A DNA stretch of 64,000 nt, from NCBI GenBank assembly GCA_964407665.1, contig CAYOWK010000010.1:1-64000 (forward strand), given 5' to 3'. The notes beneath the pieces are model-generated. The model was not told the origin of the DNA, did not search any database, and saw nothing but the letters and a program-made list of their open reading frames with translations. Each line of letters starts with the position of its first letter. Within the stretch, counting starts at the first letter, position 1. Positions 34,903 to 43,788 of the stretch are shown piece after piece. Position numbers and translations under genes: made by a program. The DNA is from CAYOWK01 sp964407665 (lineage in GTDB: Bacteria > Pseudomonadota > Alphaproteobacteria > Caulobacterales > Hyphomonadaceae).

Positions 34903-35376
34903 ATGTCAAACGCCCGAACCACAATAGCTCTTGCGGTCTGTCTAGCCGCCGCCGCTTGCGGGACAGGTCCGTCGGCTCGAGCCGGGGACAGCCAGTTCGC
35001 GACCTGCCCGGCGTACAAGCCCGCCTATGACGTCACAGACCGCTTCATGGAGACGTTCAACTCGAAGGACGCCGACGCCTGGGTGCAGACGTTCCATCTG
35101 CCGAGCGTGCGGATCGCCAGCGGCGAGGTGAGGATCATCGAGGGGGCGGCAGACCTGGCGCCCGGTTTCGAGCGCCTGGCGGCGACGGGGTGGGACCATT
35201 CGGCCTGGGCGGACAGGCGGGTCGTCCAGTGCGGGCCGGACAAGGCGCACATGCTGACCACGTTTGTGCGCTACCGGGACGACGGCACGGAGCTGTCCCG
35301 CTTCGATTCGCTTTACATCGTCGAATTGAAGAACAAGCGCTGGGCGCTTACCGCCCGTTCGAGTTTCGCGCCCTGA
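34903..35376 (+). CDS. Secreted NTF2/SnoaL-like protein
   Basis: 157 residues from ATG 34903 with a GGGAGGAA site. The signal TTIALAVCLAAAACG looks like a lipoprotein signal. The mature part has a CPAYKPAYDVTDRFMETFNS helix and the cone-shaped NTF2 fold pattern WVQTFHLPSVRIASGEVRI, FVRYRDDGTELSRFDSLYIV and RWALTARSSF. Active-site residues cannot be assigned. A decayed copy lies upstream at 33481-33797. Confidence 0.7.
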   Translation: MSNARTTIALAVCLAAAACGTGPSARAGDSQFATCPAYKPAYDVTDRFMETFNSKDADAWVQTFHLPSVRIASGEVRIIEGAADLAPGFERLAATGWDHSAWADRRVVQCGPDKAHMLTTFVRYRDDGTELSRFDSLYIVELKNKRWALTARSSFAP

Positions 35377-35671
35377 TCCGGACCGGGATCGGCTGGAGCG
35401 AGCCCGGCGGCAGGCGGCGGCCACGGCGGCTGTCTTCCTCGTCCTGACGGCCAAGCATCATGATGGCGATGCCTGTCTGGACGCTCGCGAAGGTCAGGCC
35501 GGTGAAGAAGATCAGAAGTCCAGCGGCCATGGGGCCGGCGTCCGACTGCGACACCAGAGTCCACAGTCCGACTGCGTTATTCGCCAGAAGCCCCGCGACG
35601 ATCAGGCCGCCGATGGCAAAGCCGCCCGCAACATGCGGAGCAAGGTAGCGAACGAGGCGGTTTTTCTGCAC
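35348..35671 (-). CDS. Small two-helix membrane protein
   Basis: 107 residues. YLAPHVAGGFAIGGLIVAGL and MAAGLLIFFTGLTFASVQTG are transmembrane, and GIAIMMLG extends the second. A basic C-terminal tail of about 35 residues follows. Membrane proteins of this length and layout are common in alphaproteobacteria and lack assigned function. Its last 29 bp overlap the converging NTF2-like gene. Confidence 0.7.
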   Translation of the reverse strand: MQKNRLVRYLAPHVAGGFAIGGLIVAGLLANNAVGLWTLVSQSDAGPMAAGLLIFFTGLTFASVQTGIAIMMLGRQDEEDSRRGRRLPPGSLQPIPVRIRARNSNGR

Positions 35672-36050
35672 CTGTGCGGTCTCCTGGATAGGCGGCGGGG
35701 TGTCGACTTCTCAGTCCACACCCCACGGGCCGGGTAGTCAAGAACAGTTCTAACATGGTGCGGGATCATGGCGCCGACAATGAGGCGCCGCTGCGCTGAA
35801 GGGAGCGCGTGACTGGTTTCCGGGCAATTGGGGCTGGCGGGCCGTTTCAACCTGTGGCCCCCTATCCCTCCGCGCCAATTTGTGCGGAATGAGCCGATGG
35901 GGGCATGATCGTTCAGGGTGGCGGCGCGCGCCGCCCTTCCAGACGGGCGTGAACTGCTTTCAAAGTGTCAGACAAGAGACGGAATCAACGGCGGAAACGG
36001 GATCGCCCGGGCGATCACATCTCCGGCGATCCGTCTCCAGGGAGCGTCGC
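35672..36050. other. 379-bp intergenic region upstream of the dicarboxylate symporter
   Basis: No gene is evident. It contains the 11-bp palindrome AGAACAGTTCT (35741-35751), likely serving the leftward membrane-protein gene, and the 16-bp palindrome at 36001-36016 just before the symporter gene. An open frame runs through the second half into the symporter but lacks family similarity before ATG 36051. Confidence 0.5.
36001..36016. promoter_or_regulatory. Perfect 16-bp palindrome upstream of the symporter gene
   Basis: GATCGCCCGGGCGATC is fully self-complementary and ends 34 bp before the start codon at 36051. It could be a dimeric repressor operator or a leader hairpin. Confidence 0.4.
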
Positions 36051-37346
36051 ATGAACCGGACAATCTTCGTCATCCTGGGCGCCATGGTGCTCGGCATCAT
36101 TGCCGGGGCGGTCATCAACCAGATGGTGTCGCCCGAGTTCGCCAAGGAAATCTCCAGCTACATCAAGCTGCTGTCCGACATCTTCCTGCGCCTGATCAAG
36201 ATGATCGTTGCGCCGCTGGTCCTGACCACCCTGACCGTCGGCATCGCCCACCTCGGCGGCGGCTCCGCTCTCGGACGGATCGGCGCGCGGACGATGGCCT
36301 GGTTCATTGTCGCCTCGCTCGTGTCGCTGGGGCTTGGCCTCGTGATGGTGAACCTGCTGGAGCCGGGCGTCGGGTTCGAGCCTCCGCCGGGAACGCTGGC
36401 CGTGACCCCCAACGCCGCCACCTTCTCCCTCAGCGAGTTCATCACCCACGTGTTCCCGGTGTCGATCATCGACGCGATGGCCCGCAACGAAGTCCTGCAA
36501 ATCGTCGTGATCTCGCTCTTCCTCGGCGTCGCCCTGCAGCAGCTGGGTCACAAGGCCGAGAAGGTCACGGAGATCCTGGAACAGGGCGCCTTCGTGATGC
36601 TGAAGGTGACCAACTTCGTCATGGCGTTCGCGCCGGTCGCTGTCTTTGCGGCGCTGGCCAACGTGGTGGCCGTTCAGGGCCTCGAAGTGCTGGCCGACTA
36701 TGGCCGGCTCGTGGGCTCGTTCTTCCTCGCTCTGCTGGTGCTGTGGAGCCTGCTGATTTTCGCAGGCTTCGTTGTTCTGGGCCCCCGCGTCTTCCGTCTG
36801 CTGCTGGATGTGCGCACGCCCTTCCTGCTGGCGTTTTCCACTGCGTCGTCGGAAGCCGCCTATCCCCGGCTTCTCGAACAGCTGGAGCGCCATGGCGTCG
36901 CCAACCGCGTCGTCTCGTTCGTGCTGCCGCTGGGCTATTCGTTCAACCTCGACGGCTCGATGATGTACTGCTCGTTTGCGGCGATCTTCATCGCGCAGGC
37001 GCTGGGGCTCGACATCTCGGTCAGCCAGCAGATCCTGCTGCTGCTCCTGCTGATGGTGACGTCCAAGGGCATCGCCGGCGTGCCGCGCGCCTCGCTGGTG
37101 GTCATCATGGCGGCCCTGCCCTCCATCGGGGTACCGGCTGAAGCCATCGGCATGGTGCTCGCCGTCGACGCCTTCATGGACATGGGCCGCACCGGCACCA
37201 ACGTGATCGGCAACTCGATCGCCTGCGCCGTCGTCGCCAAGTGGGAAGGCCTGCTGAGCGACCCCTCGAAGGACCCGCCGGTCGTCGCCGATGTGCTGGC
37301 GACCGACGAGACCGACCAGATGGCCTTGCCGCGTCAGGGAGCGTAG
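36051..37346 (+). CDS. Dicarboxylate/amino acid:cation symporter (DAACS)
   Basis: 431 residues with about eight membrane helices and two re-entrant loops. The family signatures are present: FLRLIKMIVAPLVLTTLTVG, the serine-rich FSTASSEAAYPRLLEQLE, FVLPLGYSFNLDGSMMYCSF, and the transport-core SIACAVVAKWEG with VDAFMDMGRTGTNVIGNS. It imports C4-dicarboxylates or acidic amino acids with Na+ or H+. ATG 36051 follows an AGGGAG site. Confidence 0.95.
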   Translation: MNRTIFVILGAMVLGIIAGAVINQMVSPEFAKEISSYIKLLSDIFLRLIKMIVAPLVLTTLTVGIAHLGGGSALGRIGARTMAWFIVASLVSLGLGLVMVNLLEPGVGFEPPPGTLAVTPNAATFSLSEFITHVFPVSIIDAMARNEVLQIVVISLFLGVALQQLGHKAEKVTEILEQGAFVMLKVTNFVMAFAPVAVFAALANVVAVQGLEVLADYGRLVGSFFLALLVLWSLLIFAGFVVLGPRVFRLLLDVRTPFLLAFSTASSEAAYPRLLEQLERHGVANRVVSFVLPLGYSFNLDGSMMYCSFAAIFIAQALGLDISVSQQILLLLLLMVTSKGIAGVPRASLVVIMAALPSIGVPAEAIGMVLAVDAFMDMGRTGTNVIGNSIACAVVAKWEGLLSDPSKDPPVVADVLATDETDQMALPRQGA

Positions 37347-37358
37347 ACCCGACGAGGC

Positions 37359-38156
37359 ATGTCCTCGATCGACGAATCCCTCGGACGAACGGTCTTCGGC
37401 GCAGACCCTGCGGCCTACGAAGCTGCGCGGCCCGGCTACCCGGATGCGCTGTACGACTGGCTGGAGACGGCAGGGGCCCTGAGGCCCGGCGCCGCATGCT
37501 TCGAGATCGGACCCGGGACCGGTCAGGCGACAGCACCCGTCCTTGCCCGGGGCGCCTCCAGCGTGCTGGGCGTCGAGCCGGATGCTGCGCTGGCGGCGTA
37601 TCTGCGGACAGCCATTCCGGACCCCAGGCTTGCGATCGACGTGGCGACTTTCGAAGCGTGCGAGCTGCCCGGCGGCGCTTTCGATTTCGGTTTTGCCGCC
37701 ACATCCTTCCACTGGCTGCCCCGCGGCAAGGCGCTGGCCAGGGCGAAACAGGCGCTGAAACCGGGCGGCTGGCTGGCGATCTGGTGGAATGTCTACCACG
37801 ACCCGCGCAACCCCGATGACTTCGACCGGGCGACCGCTCACCTGTTCGAAGGCGTTGAGCAGGCGCGCCCGCAATCCGTGGAGAGGCCGCCTTTCGGGCT
37901 CGACGCCAGCGCGCGGCTGGGGGAGATGCGGTCGGCTGGCTTTGTCGATGTCCGGCATGCCGTGTTCGAGCAGACCGTGACATTCTCGGCCGACGGGATC
38001 GCCTCCCTGCTGAGCTCGTTTTCCCGTGTGGCGAAAGCTCCGCCGGTCCGCAGAGAGCGTTTGCTGACTGGCGCGCGCCAGATTGTTGCGGATGATTTTG
38101 GCGGGACGGTGGTCCGTCGGGTCTCGTGCGGCGCGTATCTGGGCCGAAAGCCCTGA
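37359..38156 (+). CDS. SAM-dependent methyltransferase (class I)
   Basis: 265 residues. Rossmann-fold methyltransferase with motif I CFEIGPGTGQATAPVLARGA, the acidic end of beta-2 LGVEPDAAL, and FDFGFAATSFHWLPRGKALA at motif IV followed by LKPGGWLAIWW. The target is unknown. It follows the symporter by 12 bp and reaches up to the lepA upstream region, where the longest lepA frame would overlap it. Confidence 0.88.
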   Translation: MSSIDESLGRTVFGADPAAYEAARPGYPDALYDWLETAGALRPGAACFEIGPGTGQATAPVLARGASSVLGVEPDAALAAYLRTAIPDPRLAIDVATFEACELPGGAFDFGFAATSFHWLPRGKALARAKQALKPGGWLAIWWNVYHDPRNPDDFDRATAHLFEGVEQARPQSVERPPFGLDASARLGEMRSAGFVDVRHAVFEQTVTFSADGIASLLSSFSRVAKAPPVRRERLLTGARQIVADDFGGTVVRRVSCGAYLGRKP

Positions 38157-38227
38157 TTTTCAAGGAAACACTGGTCGCAGCGCCTACCCCCTCGCGCATG
38201 GCCATGGCCTCTGCTAAACGCCCCGTC

Positions 38228-40036
38228 ATGACCCCCCGCGACAAGATCCGAAATTTCTCCATCATCGCCCACATCGACCACGGCAAGTCGACGCTGGCGG
38301 ACCGCATCATCCAGATGACGGGCGGCCTGACCGCGCGCGAGATGACCGAACAGGTCCTCGACACCATGGATATCGAGAAGGAACGGGGCATCACGATCAA
38401 GGCCCAGACCGTCCGCCTGGAGTATCCGGCGAAGGACGGCCAGACCTACATCCTCAACCTGATGGACACGCCCGGCCACGTCGACTTCGCCTATGAGGTC
38501 TCCCGCTGCCTAGCCGCCTGCGAAGGCTCGCTGCTGGTGGTCGACGCCTCGCAGGGCGTGGAAGCCCAGACGCTGGCCAACGTCTACAAGGCCATCGACG
38601 CCAACCATGACATCGTGCCGGTGCTCAACAAGGTGGACCTGCCTGCCGCCGAGCCGGAACGCATCCGCCAGCAGATCGAGGACGTGATCGGGCTCGACGC
38701 CTCCGACGCCCTGATGATCTCGGCCAAGACCGGCATGGGCGTCGACGAGGTGCTGGAAGCCATCGTCACCCGCCTGCCCGCGCCCCGCACGGGCGATCCG
38801 GCCGCCCCGCTGAAGGCCATGCTGGTCGACGCCTACTACGACCTCTATCTGGGCGTCGTCGTCATCGTGCGGATCGTCGACGGCACGCTGCGCAAGAAGC
38901 AGCGCGTCAAGATGATGGGGGCCGGCGCCGTCTATGAGCTGGACCGCGTCGGCGTGTTCAAGCCGGGCAAGCTGGTCGATGTCGATGAACTCGGACCGGG
39001 CGAAGTCGGCTTCCTGACCGCCTCGATCAAGGCCGTCGCGGACTGCAACGTCGGCGACACCATCACGGACGAGCGCAAGCCGACCGAAACCGCCCTGCCC
39101 GGGTTCAAGGAAGTCCAGCCGGTCGTGTTCTGCGGCCTGTTCCCGGTCGACGCCGCCGACTTCGACGACCTGCGCGCCGCCATGGGCAAGCTCAGGCTGA
39201 ATGACGCCAGCTTCACGTGGGAGATGGAAACGTCTGCAGCGTTGGGCTTCGGCTTCCGGTGCGGCTTCCTCGGCCTGCTCCACCTCGAGATCATCCAGGA
39301 GCGCCTGTCCCGCGAGTTCGACCTCGACCTGATCGCGACGGCGCCGTCGGTGATCTACGAGATGAAGATGCGGGACGGGACCACCATCGACATGCACAAC
39401 CCGGCCGACATGCCGGACGTGATGCATATCCTCGAAATCCACGAGCCGTGGATCGAGGCGACCATCCTGACGCCCGACGAATACCTCGGCGGCATCCTGA
39501 AGCTGTGCCAGGACCGGCGCGGTATCCAGAAAGAGCTGTCCTACGTCGGCAACCGGGCAATGCTGAAGTACGAGCTGCCGCTCAACGAGGTGGTGTTCGA
39601 CTTCTACGATCGCCTGAAGTCGATCTCGAAGGGCTATGCCTCGTTCGACTACGAGATGATCGGCCACCGCGAGGGCGATCTCGTCAAGCTGTCCATCCTC
39701 GTCAACGACGAGCCGGTCGATGCGCTGTCGATGCTGGTCCACCGCGGGCGCGCCGAAACGCGCGGCCGCGCCATGTGCGAGAAGCTCAAGGACCTGATCC
39801 CGCGCCAGATGTTCAAGATCCCGATCCAGGCCGCCATCGGCGGCAAGGTGGTGGCGCGCGAGACCATCTCCGCCATGCGGAAAGACGTGACGGCCAAGTG
39901 CTATGGCGGAGACGCCACCCGCAAGCGCAAGCTCCTCGACAAGCAGAAAGAGGGCAAGAAGCGCATGCGCCAGTTCGGCAAGGTTGAAATTCCCCAGGAA
40001 GCGTTCGTCGCCGCCCTGAAGATGGACAACGACTAG
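38228..40036 (+). CDS. lepA: Elongation factor 4 (LepA)
   Basis: About 602 residues, the ribosome back-translocase GTPase. G1 AHIDHGKSTLADRI, switch ERGITIKAQTVRL, G3 DTPGHVDF, G4 NKVDLP, and the EF4-specific C-terminal domain (AIGGKVVARETISAMRKDVT and ATRKRKLLDKQKEGKKRMRQ) are present. The start is uncertain: ATG 38228 best fits the family N-terminus (MTPRDKIRNFSIIAH); ATG 38198 or 38204 would add a few residues, and none has a clear ribosome-binding site. Two parts of its 3' end recur at 43582-43651. Confidence 0.96.
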   Translation: MTPRDKIRNFSIIAHIDHGKSTLADRIIQMTGGLTAREMTEQVLDTMDIEKERGITIKAQTVRLEYPAKDGQTYILNLMDTPGHVDFAYEVSRCLAACEGSLLVVDASQGVEAQTLANVYKAIDANHDIVPVLNKVDLPAAEPERIRQQIEDVIGLDASDALMISAKTGMGVDEVLEAIVTRLPAPRTGDPAAPLKAMLVDAYYDLYLGVVVIVRIVDGTLRKKQRVKMMGAGAVYELDRVGVFKPGKLVDVDELGPGEVGFLTASIKAVADCNVGDTITDERKPTETALPGFKEVQPVVFCGLFPVDAADFDDLRAAMGKLRLNDASFTWEMETSAALGFGFRCGFLGLLHLEIIQERLSREFDLDLIATAPSVIYEMKMRDGTTIDMHNPADMPDVMHILEIHEPWIEATILTPDEYLGGILKLCQDRRGIQKELSYVGNRAMLKYELPLNEVVFDFYDRLKSISKGYASFDYEMIGHREGDLVKLSILVNDEPVDALSMLVHRGRAETRGRAMCEKLKDLIPRQMFKIPIQAAIGGKVVARETISAMRKDVTAKCYGGDATRKRKLLDKQKEGKKRMRQFGKVEIPQEAFVAALKMDND

Positions 40037-40115
40037 CCCGACAGGTGAACCTCCAAGGCCCCGGCACGATATGTGCTAGTATCCCGGCGTAGCTTGCGTT
40101 GGGGGATTTGCGACA

Positions 40116-43100
40116 ATGGGAATCTGGACGCCGGGCCCGGGCCCGACGGATGGCGACGACACGTTCGTCGGCGACGATACCGATGAAACCGCATCTGGAG
40201 GCAACGGCAACGACACGCTGAACGGCGGGGCGGGAAATGACCGGCTCGACGGCGGATCTGGGGACGACGCCCTGGACGGGAGCGAGGGAAACGACCTGCT
40301 CACCGGCGGCGCCGGGAACGACGTTCTGGACGGAGGCAATGGAGACGACACCCTTCGGGCAGGGTCGGGGTCGGACATTGTTCGCGGCGGGGCGGGCAAT
40401 GACTTCGTCGGGGGTGATGGCGGACTGGGTGGCATCGACCAGCTCTACGGCGGAGACGGCGACGACCAGATCTACATCAACTCGCCCAATTCCAGCAGCG
40501 GATCCACCTATGCCGGGGCGATATGGGACGGCGGAGCAGGAACCGACCTGCTGACTTTGTCCGGATACGTCGACCTGCGGGCCGGCCGGAGCGGCACGAT
40601 AACCTCAATCGAAGGATTCGCGTTTTTAACTGCATCGGCCAGCCTTACGTCCAGCAAATACAGCGAGCTTCACGTTGATCGCGACGTTCTCTCGCTGCTG
40701 CCCGCAGCGCTGCGTGTCCGGGGACATTCGGAGACCCAGTCGGACAGGTTAGTGGTCTACCTGACGGATGGACACGCCGCACCCGACTTATCTCAGTGGG
40801 CCTTCAGCAACTGGCAGTCCGGACAAGACTGGCTTGTCGTGTTCGCGACAAACGGAGCGGATGTCCTGACAACCGCAGTGGTCTCGACCGAGATGTACGG
40901 AGGACAGGGCAACGATACCCTGACGGGGCTCGGCGGAGACGACCGGCTGCGCGGCGGCTGGGGCGCAGACACCTTGCACGGCGGGGCGGGAAATGACTGG
41001 CTGAACGGTGGAGACGTTGTCGATGCGAGCGATGCGTCGGCAGACATCCTCTACGGGGAGTCCGGAGATGATTCGCTGAGCGGAGACGGCGGAGATGATC
41101 TCCTCTTCGGAGGCCTCGACAACGATTCCCTGAACGGAGGTGTAGGCTCAGACGTCCTTCATGGCGAAGCCGGTAACGACTCGCTGGTGGACGGGGACGG
41201 TTATTACACCCCGTCAAAGGATTATCTGTACGGCGGCGGCGGCGACGACAAGCTCCGCTCAGACGCTGGGGGGGATCTTCTGGACGGCGGCGAAGGCCAG
41301 GACCGCGCGGAAATCCTGCGGACGTTCGAAGGGCGAGGGTACACTCTCGCGCTCGGAACCGACAACATCCTGGAGGACGGGACCGAGTTGATCAGCATCG
41401 AAAGCATGCTTTTCATCGGCGGCCATGGCAACGACAACATATCTGGGGCGGACCTGTACGATTACCTTCAGGGGAGAGGCGGCGCTGACCATCTTCTAGG
41501 TCTGGGCGGGGCTGACATACTGGAAGGAGGCGATGGCAACGACCTGCTGGAGGGCGGAGCGGGCAACGATATCCTGCGGGGCGATGACGGGAGCGACCGT
41601 CTTGAGGGTGGCGACGGAGACGACGTCCTTGCGGACGGCTGGGTATACAAGTCTCTCTCCGACAATGACACGCTTTCCGGCGGAGTCGGGAATGACACGA
41701 TCACAAGCAATGGCGGCGTCGATATCATTGACGGCGGCAGCGGGATCGACCTTGCGGTCATTGTCCGGAGCACCAAGGAAGGCTTCACCCTCTCGGTCTC
41801 CGACGTCTCGTCCGGGACGCATGTTTTCAGCGACGGTACAAGCGTCACGGGGGTCGAGGCGCTGGATCTGTCGTTCGTGCAGGTTACCGGGGACATCAAG
41901 TTCACGGGCGGCGAGCATGCCGATCGCCTCATCAGTGGTTGGGGAAATGACATTCTGATTGGCGGCGGCGGCAATGACCAGCTGCAGGGCGGGCCCGGCA
42001 ACGACGCGCTCGACGGAGGAGATGGCGACGACATTCTGAACGGCCAGGCGGGTAACGACATCATCAGCGGCGGCGCCGGAAATGACCTGTTCCGTGGCGG
42101 GTTCTACGGCCTCGACCGGTTTGATGGTGGAGACGGCGTCGATACCCTCAGCTATGCGCAGGCATCCAATCTCGACAGCATCCACCTCGACGTCGCGACT
42201 GGCGTTATGATTGCCGTCGGCGGCAATGTACGCGACGAGTTTCTGTCTGTGGAGGCATTCGAGGGCACGGACGGCAACGACACCATGATCGGCGCAGATG
42301 GCCGGGACACCCTTATGGGTTACATCGGCAACGACACGCTGGTCGGCGGCGGCGGCGACGACCGGATTTCCGGCGGATCCGGAAACGATGTCTTGACCGG
42401 CGGCGGCGGGGCGGACCACTTCATCTTCAGCGCCGATACGGTTACGGGCGGCGACAGCATCACGGACTTCGAAACCGGTCTGGACAGGATCGATCTCTCC
42501 CGGCTGGGGGTCCGCAGTTTCGGCAGCCTCGCCGCAAGCATCACGGATACGGCCCAGGGCGCGCTGATCTCGCTCAGCACCAACTCCGTCACGCAGACGA
42601 TCCTTGTGCAGGGCGTCGCGGCCCACCAGCTGACGGCCCGCCAGTTCATCATCGATGCGCGCGCGCCGAACGATTTCAACGCCGACGGTCACAGCGACCT
42701 CCTCTTCCGCGCTGCGGACGGCGCGTTCGCGACCTGGCAGTTCTCGACCGGACCCGGCGGCCTCGCCGTGACGCCCAACACCTACACCGATGCGAGCGTC
42801 GGGCCGGACTGGACGATCGCGGCGCAGACCGATTTCAACGGCGATGGCCGCGCCGACCTCGTCTTCCACAATTCCGCGCAGGGCTGGCTGTCCGTCTGGA
42901 CCGCCAGCGACACGGGCTTCGACCGCAACACGCATGTGGACGGGCTGGACACGGATTTCGTCGTCGCCGGATCCGGCGACTTCGACGGCGACGGGCGCGG
43001 CGACCTCATCGTCCGGAGCCGGACGGACGGCCTGTTCGCCCAGTGGCTCTCGACGGGTTCGGGCTTCGACTACAACGCCTACGTCAACGGATCGGTGGAC

Positions 43101-43577
43101 ACGGGCTGGGACATTGCCGGCATCGGCGACTTCAATGGCGATGGCCGGGACGACCTGCTCTTCCGCAACGCCGACGGGCTCATTGCCGGGTGGCGGTCCA
43201 CGGACGGCGGGTTCACCCCCAACGTCTTTGTCGCCATGACCGGCCCGGACTGGAGCCTGGCCGCCATCGCCGACTACAACGGCGACGGCCGGGACGACAT
43301 CATGTTCCGCAGCACGGATGGCGTCATGGCCGAGTGGCAGTCGACCGGCGACGGCTTCACGCCCAACGTCTACTCGAACAGGGTCGACCCGGCGTGGGAC
43401 CTGCATGGCAGCCACGACTTCGACGGCGACGGTCGCGCCGACCTGATGTTCCGCAACGCGGACGGCATGTTCACGGTCTGGCAGTCAACCGGCGACGCCT
43501 TCACCCCCAACGTTCTCATCGACAACCAGGCCGACGCATCGTTCGCGGTTGTCCAGCCGCAGTACGATCTCGTCTAG
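40116..43577 (+). CDS. Large RTX repeat protein with C-terminal FG-GAP/VCBS-type repeats
   Basis: 1153 residues. Calcium-binding nonapeptides of the GGxGxDxLx type occur in several blocks (about 25-115, 270-400, 450-545, 615-685 and 725-785; for example GGNGNDTLNGGAGNDRLDGG). A linker follows (about 790-850, DSITDFETGLDRIDLSRLG, typical of the end of an RTX array). At least six repeats of the DFNGDGRADLVFHN type with W-rich strands then form a probable beta-propeller (860-1150). It has no Sec signal, as expected for type I secretion, but no type I secretion genes are in the window. Possible roles are adhesion, S-layer or hydrolase scaffolding. No catalytic domain was seen. Confidence 0.9.
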   Translation: MGIWTPGPGPTDGDDTFVGDDTDETASGGNGNDTLNGGAGNDRLDGGSGDDALDGSEGNDLLTGGAGNDVLDGGNGDDTLRAGSGSDIVRGGAGNDFVGGDGGLGGIDQLYGGDGDDQIYINSPNSSSGSTYAGAIWDGGAGTDLLTLSGYVDLRAGRSGTITSIEGFAFLTASASLTSSKYSELHVDRDVLSLLPAALRVRGHSETQSDRLVVYLTDGHAAPDLSQWAFSNWQSGQDWLVVFATNGADVLTTAVVSTEMYGGQGNDTLTGLGGDDRLRGGWGADTLHGGAGNDWLNGGDVVDASDASADILYGESGDDSLSGDGGDDLLFGGLDNDSLNGGVGSDVLHGEAGNDSLVDGDGYYTPSKDYLYGGGGDDKLRSDAGGDLLDGGEGQDRAEILRTFEGRGYTLALGTDNILEDGTELISIESMLFIGGHGNDNISGADLYDYLQGRGGADHLLGLGGADILEGGDGNDLLEGGAGNDILRGDDGSDRLEGGDGDDVLADGWVYKSLSDNDTLSGGVGNDTITSNGGVDIIDGGSGIDLAVIVRSTKEGFTLSVSDVSSGTHVFSDGTSVTGVEALDLSFVQVTGDIKFTGGEHADRLISGWGNDILIGGGGNDQLQGGPGNDALDGGDGDDILNGQAGNDIISGGAGNDLFRGGFYGLDRFDGGDGVDTLSYAQASNLDSIHLDVATGVMIAVGGNVRDEFLSVEAFEGTDGNDTMIGADGRDTLMGYIGNDTLVGGGGDDRISGGSGNDVLTGGGGADHFIFSADTVTGGDSITDFETGLDRIDLSRLGVRSFGSLAASITDTAQGALISLSTNSVTQTILVQGVAAHQLTARQFIIDARAPNDFNADGHSDLLFRAADGAFATWQFSTGPGGLAVTPNTYTDASVGPDWTIAAQTDFNGDGRADLVFHNSAQGWLSVWTASDTGFDRNTHVDGLDTDFVVAGSGDFDGDGRGDLIVRSRTDGLFAQWLSTGSGFDYNAYVNGSVDTGWDIAGIGDFNGDGRDDLLFRNADGLIAGWRSTDGGFTPNVFVAMTGPDWSLAAIADYNGDGRDDIMFRSTDGVMAEWQSTGDGFTPNVYSNRVDPAWDLHGSHDFDGDGRADLMFRNADGMFTVWQSTGDAFTPNVLIDNQADASFAVVQPQYDLV

Positions 43578-43581
43578 GTCC

Positions 43582-43651
43582 CCGCCGTCGGCGGCAAGGT
43601 CGTGGCGCGCGGGACGCGTTCGTCGCCGCCCTGAAGATGGACAACGGCTGA
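43582..43651 (+). pseudogene. Internally deleted copy of the lepA 3' end
   Basis: 43582-43614 matches lepA 39831-39863 with three mismatches (the AIGGKVVARE codons). 43616-43646 is identical over 31 bp to lepA 40001-40031 (the AFVAALKMDN codons). The 137 bp of lepA between the two is missing. It begins four bases after the stop of the RTX gene, so the RTX gene is bracketed by lepA 3'-end sequence in direct orientation. Confidence 0.85.
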
Positions 43652-43788
43652 CGCTGTTCGCTGGCTGACGGCTCACGTGAAGGCGCGCCGTGGTCGCAGC
43701 GGTCGAAACTTGCCGCCAGCAGTCGCCCCCTTCCCCTGCCCGGCTACGCCGTGATTGGGTGTCCGGGTTGGAGTCGCGGGAGAGACCG

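Noticed and set aside
40116..42440. CRISPR-like or satellite array
   Set aside because: The periodic DNA reflects codons of RTX nonapeptides (GGxGxDxLx) in one open frame, not spacers and repeats.
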